A stretch of 64,000 nt of DNA, from assembly GCA_964471915.1 (NCBI GenBank), contig CAYYID010000012.1:1-64000 (forward strand), given 5' to 3'. A program made the position numbers and the translations under genes. Below the pieces are notes generated by a model. The model was given only the letters and a program-made list of their open reading frames with translations, was not told the origin of the DNA and searched no databases. This DNA comes from JAIEPW01 sp964471915 (lineage in GTDB: Bacteria; Acidobacteriota; Terriglobia; Bryobacterales; Bryobacteraceae). Shown one piece after another: positions 17,924 through 23,823 of the stretch (its first letter is position 1; each line of letters opens with the position of its first letter).

Positions 17924-17955
17924 TGAACTTGTTCATTTTCGAACATGTTCAGTTT
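17908..17955. repeat. Three tandem 12-bp palindromes with a 16-bp period
   Basis: Palindromes of form (T/C)GAACnnGTTCA sit at 17908-17919, 17924-17935 and 17940-17951. Their centres are exactly 16 bases apart and AT-rich spacers separate them. The first overlaps the end of rluB and the array lies between convergent rluB and rmlD. Possible roles are a tandem protein-binding site, a bidirectional terminator region, or a small tandem repeat without function. The GAAC/GTTC half-sites recall LexA-type boxes, but the spacing of two bases does not fit the usual four. Confidence 0.7.
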
Positions 17956-17969
17956 GTTCGACTCGGGTT

Positions 17970-18833
17970 TTAGCGCGCCGCCAGGTACAGGCGGATCGCT
18001 TCTTCCATCTTCGGCATCGGCGCGATCCCCAGGCTCTCCATTTTGCGGTTCGACAGCGCCGAGTACTTCGGCCGGCGAGCCGGCGTCCGGTATTCGCGCT
18101 CGTTGGTGGCGCGCAGTTCCGGGCTGAGGCCCGCCGCCGCGAAGATCAGCTTGGCCCAGGCGAACCAGGTGATGGCCTCGCCTCCGCCGGCGTGAAATAG
18201 CCCGGTGTGGCCGCCTTCCACGAGGTCCGCGGTGCGCGCGGCCAGCGCTGGGGCGTAGGTCGGCGACGCGACGTGATCCTCCACCACGCGGATCGGCTGC
18301 CCGTCCTGGGCGCGCCGCAGCATCAGTTCCACGAAGTTGCCGCGGTTGGTCTTCAGCCCCGCGGGCCCGTACACGCCGCTGGTGCGGATCACCAGCGGGC
18401 GCTCCAGATACGCCTGCGCGAACAGCTCGCCCGCCAGCTTGGAGACCGCGTAGGCCCCCAGCGGATGCGGCGGATCGTCTTCCACGTACGGCGAACCCTT
18501 CGCACCGTCGAACACGTAGTCGGTGGAGAAATGGACCAGTTGCGCGTCGATCTGCCGGCAGCCCAGCGCCAGGTTCCGCACCGCCATGGCGTTGGCCTGG
18601 AAGGCGCCCTGCGGCTCGCTCTCGGCGACGTCCACCTGGTTGTAGGCGGCCGCGTTCAGCACCACGGCCGGGTCGAACTCGGCGAGCGCCGCCTCCACTT
18701 TGGCCGGGTCCGAGATGTCGACGCGCGTGCGTTCGAAGCCGCGCACCTGCCACCCGCGGGCGGTGAATTCTCTTTTCAGTTCGAGGCCGAGCTGGCCTCC
18801 GCTTCCGAAGATGATCGCTTTCCGGTCGGGCAC
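17970..18833 (-). CDS. rfbD: dTDP-4-dehydrorhamnose reductase
   Basis: The 287 residues start MPDRKAIIFGSGGQLGLELK with the RmlD GxxGQLG nucleotide-binding loop. Also visible are the DYVFDG motif (FSTDYVFDGAKG), the catalytic YxxxK (YAVSKLAGE) and GVYGPAG. RmlD makes dTDP-L-rhamnose with NADPH, the last step of the four-enzyme pathway. RmlA, B and C are not in the window, so it may work with genes elsewhere or act on another dTDP-sugar. It is a single gene convergent with rluB, some 9 kb from the polysaccharide locus. Confidence 0.9.
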   Translation of the reverse strand: MPDRKAIIFGSGGQLGLELKREFTARGWQVRGFERTRVDISDPAKVEAALAEFDPAVVLNAAAYNQVDVAESEPQGAFQANAMAVRNLALGCRQIDAQLVHFSTDYVFDGAKGSPYVEDDPPHPLGAYAVSKLAGELFAQAYLERPLVIRTSGVYGPAGLKTNRGNFVELMLRRAQDGQPIRVVEDHVASPTYAPALAARTADLVEGGHTGLFHAGGGEAITWFAWAKLIFAAAGLSPELRATNEREYRTPARRPKYSALSNRKMESLGIAPMPKMEEAIRLYLAAR

Positions 18834-19067
18834 TGCAGTTCAGGATAGCGGATTGGGAGGGATGTGCTGCGCCTTCCGCGGGAGTCTGTTGTTGGGGAAA
18901 GGGTCTCCGCGGAAGACGCAGTCTCTTGGTTGAATCCAACATAAACCGGCTTCCGTGTTTGGGGCGGAATTTGGGGCGGACCCCCGATCCGGCGTGGCGG
19001 AGCGTCGCGGTTCGCCCCGGAACAAAAGTAACTGCCACCGGGCGGCGCGTCATCCCCTCTTACCGGC
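18834..19067. promoter_or_regulatory. Divergent intergenic region between rmlD and a serine hydrolase
   Basis: These 234 bases separate two divergent genes and should contain both promoters. They hold an inverted repeat at 18868-18920 (separate entry) and a small tandem duplication of the undecamer TTTGGGGCGGA near 18957-18980. I could not assign a convincing -35/-10 pair. Confidence 0.4.
18868..18920. repeat. Inverted repeat, 14-bp arms
   Basis: Arms 18868-18881 and 18907-18920 are reverse complements at 13 of 14 positions, with a 25-base loop. They are G+C rich (core CTTCCGCGG). The repeat lies in the shared upstream region of rmlD and the serine hydrolase gene. It could be a regulatory hairpin or a dispersed intergenic repeat; I found no second copy in this window by eye. 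Confidence 0.6.
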
Positions 19068-20369
19068 ATGCGATTCACGATTCTGTTATGCGCGGCGACA
19101 GCCTTCGCCCAGGATTTCGCCGCGCTCGACCGCGACATCGAGCGGACGCTGGCGGCGCAGAAGATTCCCGGTGCGTCGCTCGCGATCTTTCGCGACGGTC
19201 AGGTGATCCACGCGAAGGGCTACGGTGTGGCCAGCAGTGAAACCGGGGCGGCGGTGACGCCGGAGACGCTGTTCCGGCTGGGCTCCACCGCCAAGATCTT
19301 CACGGCGGCGGCGGCGCTGCGGCTGGAGGCCGCCGGTAAGATCCGCCTCGATCAGCCCGTCTCCCGGATTGACCCGGAACTGCCCGCGGCCATCGGCCGC
19401 GTGACGATGAGCCAGTTACTGAACATGACCGCCGGCATCCGCGACGATGCGCCGATGGACGGCCCGCACGACGAGGCCGCGCTGGCGGCGGCGGTCCGCA
19501 CCTGGACGGCGGATCGCGTGCTGGCGGACCCCGGACGCTTCTTCTCCTACGCCAATCCCGCGTATGTGCTGGCGGGATACCTGCTGGAGCGCGCGGCTGG
19601 AAAGCCGTTCGCGACGGTCATCGACGAGCTGGTGGCAAAGCCGGCCGGGTTGGAACGCACGACGTTCCGGCCGTTCGTCGCCGTCACTTACCCGTTCGCG
19701 CTCGGCCACGGGCCCGGAGGCAAAGTGCTGCGGCCCTTTCCGGACCATGCCGGGGCCTGGCCCCCGGGATCGCTGTTTTCCAGCGCTGCCGAGATGGCGA
19801 AGTTCCTGATCGGCGTCATGGAGGAGCAGGGTCCCGCGGCGCGGTTCCGCGAGAAGGCCGTGGAGATCCCCGGAATGGGCCGGTGGTACGGCTGGGGATC
19901 CATGTTCGCCGGTGAGGCGATGTTCCTGCCGGGGGGCAGGGCAGGGTACGGCAGCTCGTATTACCTCTTGCCGAACAAGAAGACCGGCGCCGTCGTAATG
20001 ACCAACATGACCGGGGTGAACTTCCTGTCCGTGGCTCGCAAGGCCGTGGAAACGCTGGTGCCGCCGGAGCCGTCGCCGGAACGGCCCAAGCCAACGCCAG
20101 TGGCCATGACGCCCGAGGAGATGCGCCAGATGACTGGGAAGTACATGAATTCCGCTGCGATTCAGACCGATCTCGAGATCCGCGAGGGCAAGCTGATGGT
20201 GCGGGCCGGCCCCCGCTGGTTCGAGGTGACCCGGCTTTCCGACGGATCTTATGCCGCCCCCGGGGCGGCGCAGCTCCAGAGCTTTCGCCTGGTGCCGGGC
20301 GACGACGGCCGCCCCGCCTATCTGCTGGCGGAGGCCTGGGCGCTGGCGCGCGCGAAAGGAGCTCAATAA
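19068..20369 (+). CDS. Secreted serine hydrolase, class C beta-lactamase family
   Basis: The 433 residues start with a signal peptide (MRFTILLCAATAFAQ). The family motifs are S73-T-A-K76 (nucleophile in GSTAKIFTAAAAL), Y161-A-N163 and a Gly-rich third motif near GGRAGYGSSYYLLPNKK. The C-terminal ~90 residues form a separate beta-rich domain of the kind found in peptidase-like relatives. These proteins act as D-amino-acid peptidases, esterases or penicillin-binding proteins; resistance activity cannot be read from sequence. The next gene starts at the following base after the stop. Confidence 0.9.
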   Translation: MRFTILLCAATAFAQDFAALDRDIERTLAAQKIPGASLAIFRDGQVIHAKGYGVASSETGAAVTPETLFRLGSTAKIFTAAAALRLEAAGKIRLDQPVSRIDPELPAAIGRVTMSQLLNMTAGIRDDAPMDGPHDEAALAAAVRTWTADRVLADPGRFFSYANPAYVLAGYLLERAAGKPFATVIDELVAKPAGLERTTFRPFVAVTYPFALGHGPGGKVLRPFPDHAGAWPPGSLFSSAAEMAKFLIGVMEEQGPAARFREKAVEIPGMGRWYGWGSMFAGEAMFLPGGRAGYGSSYYLLPNKKTGAVVMTNMTGVNFLSVARKAVETLVPPEPSPERPKPTPVAMTPEEMRQMTGKYMNSAAIQTDLEIREGKLMVRAGPRWFEVTRLSDGSYAAPGAAQLQSFRLVPGDDGRPAYLLAEAWALARAKGAQ

Positions 20370-20774
20370 ATGCCGGTCCCCGCGCCGACGCATGGATTCA
20401 TCCTCGCCTGGTGCTTCGGCTGGGCCGCGATCTGCATCCTGATCTGGCAGCTCCGCCAGCGGCGTCATGACCGCCGCATGGAATTGATTCACAAGGAAAG
20501 GATGGCCGCCATGGAACGAGGTATTCCCGCTCCCGAACTTCCCGATTACGACGCGCCGCGCCCGCAGCACGACAGCCTCTGGAGCCAGATCAAGCTGAAC
20601 CCGCGCTGGCCGCTGGGCGTCGGAGCCATCTTCGTGATGCTGGGCATCGGCACCACCATTGCGCTCCGCTGGTCGGGCGAGGACTACCACCAACGCGTCT
20701 GGAGCTTCGGGCTGATCCCGATCTTCTTCGGGGTGGGGCTGTTCCTGCACTATGGCCTGACGCGAAAAGCCTGA
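20370..20774 (+). CDS. Small membrane protein, possible sigma-factor operon member
   Basis: The 134 residues have TM helices near 8-28 (FILAWCFGWAAICILIWQL), 80-98 and 110-128. Between them is a cytoplasmic basic segment with the motif RRMELIHKERMAAMERG. That RxxExIxKERxxAxExG motif is widespread in small membrane proteins encoded beside ECF sigma factors and anti-sigma factors in Acidobacteria; I do not know its function. It follows the serine hydrolase stop directly and precedes the sigma gene by one base. Confidence 0.75.
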   Translation: MPVPAPTHGFILAWCFGWAAICILIWQLRQRRHDRRMELIHKERMAAMERGIPAPELPDYDAPRPQHDSLWSQIKLNPRWPLGVGAIFVMLGIGTTIALRWSGEDYHQRVWSFGLIPIFFGVGLFLHYGLTRKA

Positions 20775-20775
20775 G

Positions 20776-21324
20776 GTGGAGGATCGCGATGTCATCCGCG
20801 AGTACCGGCGCACGCGCGATCCGGAGCTGTTTCGCGTGCTGGTGGAGCGTCACCAGCGGCGCGTGTTTCACGCCGCGCTGGCCGTGTTCGGTCCGGGAGG
20901 CGACGCCGAAGCCGAGGAGATCACTCAGGAGTGCTTCCTGGCGGCCTTCCGGAGCCTGGACCAGTTCCGCGGTGACGCCGCGTTCGGCTCCTGGCTATAC
21001 CGGATCGCCTATCGCCTGGCGGTGGAACGGCGCAAGCGCTCGCGCCACCGCTTGCCGCACCTCGGTGAAGACGCCCTGGCGCGGCTACGCGCCGGCGGCG
21101 ACATTCCTGGGGATCTGGCCGCCGCGGATGAGCAGGCCCGAATCCGCGAGGCGGTGGACCAGCTTCCGGACCTGTACCGTGCGCTGGTGCTGCAGTATTA
21201 CTGGCTGGAGCGCCCGCTGGAGGAGATCAGCGAGACCCTGGGGGTCCCGGTGGGGACGTTGAAGTCGTATCTGGCGCGGGCCCGGGAGCAGATCCGCAGG
21301 AGGCTGCCGTGGAAGAAGAGCTGA
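20776..21324 (+). CDS. RNA polymerase sigma factor, ECF type (sigma-70 family)
   Basis: The 182 residues start at GTG 20776. Region 2 is seen at about 18-88 (DPELFRVLVERHQRRVFHAA, EEITQECFLAAFRSLDQFRG, FGSWLYRIAYRLAVERRKR) and region 4 at about 128-178 (LPDLYRALVLQYYWLERPLE, GTLKSYLARAREQIRRRL). Such sigma factors direct small regulons, often controlled by a membrane anti-sigma. The 94-residue membrane protein gene overlapping its end may play that part, though it is short. The target promoters are not identifiable here. Confidence 0.95.
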   Translation: MEDRDVIREYRRTRDPELFRVLVERHQRRVFHAALAVFGPGGDAEAEEITQECFLAAFRSLDQFRGDAAFGSWLYRIAYRLAVERRKRSRHRLPHLGEDALARLRAGGDIPGDLAAADEQARIREAVDQLPDLYRALVLQYYWLERPLEEISETLGVPVGTLKSYLARAREQIRRRLPWKKS

Positions 21325-21593
21325 TCCGGAGAGCTTTTTCCGGCGTTCCGCGCCCGGAGCCGGTGCCGTTTCTGGCGGCGCGCCTCGAGTCGCGCCTGGC
21401 GGTCCGGCGGACCAGCCCCGCCGCGTGGGTCTACTGGATCGCCTTTGCCACCTGGCTGGCGTGGATGCTCCCGGCGCCGGCGCTATGGATCCTCGTGCTG
21501 ACCGGGGTCCCCTTGGGGGGACTGGCGCTGGCGGTTCCTTCCTGGCGGCGTGCGGGCGGGGTCCTGTTGGCTCTGTTCCTGCGGGATTCGTGA
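21309..21593 (+). CDS. Small membrane protein overlapping the ECF sigma gene
   Basis: This 94-residue protein starts at GTG 21309 and overlaps the sigma gene by 16 bases. A cytoplasmic N-terminus of about 35 residues (MEEELIRRAFSGVPRPEPVP, then FLAARLESRL) is followed by two TM helices (about 40-57 and 60-75) and a third short hydrophobic end. Position and layout suggest an anti-sigma or sigma-associated protein, but it lacks a zinc-binding ZAS motif (no HxxxCxxC). The role is inferred from neighbourhood only. Confidence 0.7.
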   Translation: MEEELIRRAFSGVPRPEPVPFLAARLESRLAVRRTSPAAWVYWIAFATWLAWMLPAPALWILVLTGVPLGGLALAVPSWRRAGGVLLALFLRDS

Positions 21594-21796
21594 AGCCCTT
21601 TGGCGTATCTCCTGTCAATCTGCAGGCGTAAGCCGAGCGGCTTGGATCGGATCGCCCCACCGTTCTTGTCCGGCTCGCTGAAGAGCGTCCGCGCCCCTTG
21701 CGGTTCCCGGGTAGTGCCTTGGCCGTATAGGCGCAATCAAGCGATCTAGGCGTACTGAGGGTCTTGGGATTTTTGCGAACGTAAGGATGTTGGATT

Positions 21797-22282
21797 ATGG
21801 GACAAATTGTGTCATTCTTTGACCCTGACGCAAGTTGGAGAGATCGAGGACGGAACCGCTTGAGAGTCTCGCTAGTTTCGGGTGACGAGGGACTGCGGAG
21901 CGTGCTGACCCGCTTGGCACGCCAGCATTCGTTCTTGCTGATTGACGAGCCGCACAAAGCAGACCTGCTGATTTGGGACTTCGGGTCGGCACTACCGCCG
22001 TCGGGCTGGAGTGCTGAGGGTGTGGACTATGTTGTGCTGCTCGATCCGGGCGATGCCGCAAAGTTAGCCGCTTCCGGATGTCCTCCCGGCATTCGCGTCG
22101 TCTTCAAGCCAATTCGGGAAGCTGAACTCGAGGCTGTGTTCGCGAAACTGGGTGGGTTGCGCAAGGAACGGGACGTTTTGCTGCAACGGCTGTTGCGAGC
22201 GAAAGCGCGGAGCGCAAGCAGCACGCGGGGGCGTGTAGGACCTGCGTCCGCCTTTCTCTTGGGGTGCCAGCGCGCGGTCTGA
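21797..22282 (+). CDS. Receiver-like (CheY fold) stand-alone protein
   Basis: In this 161-residue protein, residues about 22-125 resemble a receiver. A VSLVSGDEGL strand ends with acidic residues, LLIWDFGSALP could place a phospho-acceptor Asp, and VVFKPIREAELEAVF supplies the conserved Lys-Pro. The acidic pocket is poorer than in typical CheY. The tail (LLRAKARSASSTRGR) is basic and probably disordered. It lies 14 bases upstream of the sigma-54 activator gene. I infer a divergent regulator working with that activator; function is not shown. Confidence 0.6.
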   Translation: MGQIVSFFDPDASWRDRGRNRLRVSLVSGDEGLRSVLTRLARQHSFLLIDEPHKADLLIWDFGSALPPSGWSAEGVDYVVLLDPGDAAKLAASGCPPGIRVVFKPIREAELEAVFAKLGGLRKERDVLLQRLLRAKARSASSTRGRVGPASAFLLGCQRAV

Positions 22283-22296
22283 ATCCGCCCCTCGCG

Positions 22297-23646
22297 ATGC
22301 CGGCAACCATCCTGTTAGGAGGCCACGCAGCCCCGGCCCGTGCCGCGACACGTGCCGCGCTCGAGGAGAGCGGCTGCCTGGTCATAGAGTCCGCGGGTCC
22401 GTGGGACGTGCCGCCGAAAGCCGCGGATCTGGCGTTGGTGTACCTTCCCGGCCTCCCCGTCGAGGGACTCGATCTACTGGGCCGGTTGCAGGAAGCACAT
22501 CCTCGCACCGTCCTAATCGTCATCGCTCCCGCCGCCTCCGGGGCGGCTATCGCCAGCGCCCTGCGCAGCGGCGCGGCTAACGTCCTGACCAGCGAACTGG
22601 GGCCGGAGCATGCCGTGGGACTGGTGCGGGGCATCTTCGTCGAGGAGCCCAAAGCACCCCATATGGGCGCCTGGGGCCGTAAGCTGGATCTCTTGCTGGA
22701 GCGCGTGGCGAAGTCCGATGTGCCGGTGCTGTTGCAGGGAGAAACGGGAGTAGGCAAGGAGGTGCTGGCGCGTAAACTCCATGCCGGGTCGCCTCGCGCC
22801 GGGGGACCGTTTCTCAAGCTGAATTGCGCGGCCCTGCCGTCGGAGCTGGTCGAAAGCGAGCTTTTCGGCTACGAGCGGGGCGCGTTTACCGGGGCCTTCA
22901 AGACGACCCTGGGCAAGTTCGAGCTGGCCCACGAAGGGACGATTCTGCTCGACGAAATCGGCGACATGGATTTCAAGCTCCAGGCGAAGTTGCTGCAAGT
23001 CGTTCAGGATCATGAGTTTCTCCGGCTCGGGGCAAAGGAAACGTCGAAGGTGAACGTCCGGGTGATGTCGGCGACGCATTGCGACCTGGAGGCTGCGGTT
23101 GCCGACGGCCGGTTCCGCGAGGACCTGTACTACCGGCTGAACATCATCGAGATTCGGATCCCGCCGTTGCGCGACCGGCAGGACGAAGTACTTCCCCTGG
23201 CGCAGCATTTTTTGAGCTTGCACGGAATTCCGGGGCGGTTACCCAATCTGCCGGAGAGCTTGCGCGCGGCCCTCACGGAGTACACTTGGCCCGGCAACAT
23301 CCGCGAGTTGGAGAACACGATGCGGCGGTATCTGGTGCTTCAGGACGCGGGGGCGCTGGCGCTGGAACTCAGCCGCCGCTCGCAGCGGCGGGCGTCCTCC
23401 GGTCCGGAGGCGGCACCCCGGCCACAGACGCTTCGGGTGGCCGAATCCCGAACGGCAGTGGGGAGTCTCGAAGAGATGGATACGGCCCATCGGGCGGCAG
23501 AAGCAGATATCATCACGAAGGCTCTGGAGACGGCGAAGTGGAACCGCAAGCGCGCCGCCGCGCTGTTGGGCATCGACTACAAGGCTCTCTTGTATCGAAT
23601 GAAAAAGCTGGGGATTGGGCAGAGCGAAGACGACGGCGAGCCATAG
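22297..23646 (+). CDS. Sigma-54-dependent activator with degenerate receiver domain
   Basis: The 449 residues (from MPATILLGG) have three parts. An N-terminal receiver-like domain (about 1-115) has LALVYLP where the phospho-acceptor Asp should be. The AAA+ domain (about 125-345) has Walker A GETGVGKE, the sigma-54 contact loop GAFTGA and Walker B ILLDEIGD. A Fis-type helix-turn-helix ends it (NRKRAAALLGIDYKALLYRM). The missing Asp implies control other than phosphorylation. It stands upstream of the surface protein and polysaccharide locus, which makes it a candidate regulator, yet I saw no clear -24/-12 promoter to prove it. A start 11 codons earlier is possible. Confidence 0.92.
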   Translation: MPATILLGGHAAPARAATRAALEESGCLVIESAGPWDVPPKAADLALVYLPGLPVEGLDLLGRLQEAHPRTVLIVIAPAASGAAIASALRSGAANVLTSELGPEHAVGLVRGIFVEEPKAPHMGAWGRKLDLLLERVAKSDVPVLLQGETGVGKEVLARKLHAGSPRAGGPFLKLNCAALPSELVESELFGYERGAFTGAFKTTLGKFELAHEGTILLDEIGDMDFKLQAKLLQVVQDHEFLRLGAKETSKVNVRVMSATHCDLEAAVADGRFREDLYYRLNIIEIRIPPLRDRQDEVLPLAQHFLSLHGIPGRLPNLPESLRAALTEYTWPGNIRELENTMRRYLVLQDAGALALELSRRSQRRASSGPEAAPRPQTLRVAESRTAVGSLEEMDTAHRAAEADIITKALETAKWNRKRAAALLGIDYKALLYRMKKLGIGQSEDDGEP

Positions 23647-23788
23647 TACAAAAGCACTAGGACTTGTTTTGCTTCACCGGCTTACGCCATTGTTGCTAAG
23701 CCCTGTGCACCTTACCGAGCGCACCTCTAAGTAGATTTTCCATCTTCAAATTAGCGGTCAAGGGGAATGACACCCCGGTCGACGAAGA

Positions 23789-23819
23789 GTACTGTAGTAC
23801 CATAGTCAGGTACCAGTAC
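23789..23819. promoter_or_regulatory. Imperfect hairpin just upstream of the SLH-protein start
   Basis: Arms 23789-23801 and 23809-23819 pair over 11 bases with a 2-base bulge and a loop of 7. The hairpin ends four bases before the ATG at 23824 and takes up the place where a ribosome site should be; no purine-rich Shine-Dalgarno is visible. It may regulate translation of the surface protein or be a protein-binding site in its promoter. Read from the sequence only. Confidence 0.5.
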
Positions 23820-23823
23820 AAGT

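Noticed and set aside
17908..17955. LexA (SOS) boxes
   Set aside because: Half-sites resemble GAAC/GTTC but the two-base spacer does not fit the known four-base spacing, and the sites are between gene ends.
17917..19053. Open minus-strand frame covering rmlD
   Set aside because: Arg/Gly-rich frame with no motifs; rmlD in another frame has all RmlD signatures.
21719..21736. Possible -24/-12 (sigma-54) promoter, GG-N10-GC
   Set aside because: Only the GG and GC pairs fit; the rest of the consensus (TGGCAC, TTGC) is missing, so it is expected by chance in GC-rich DNA.
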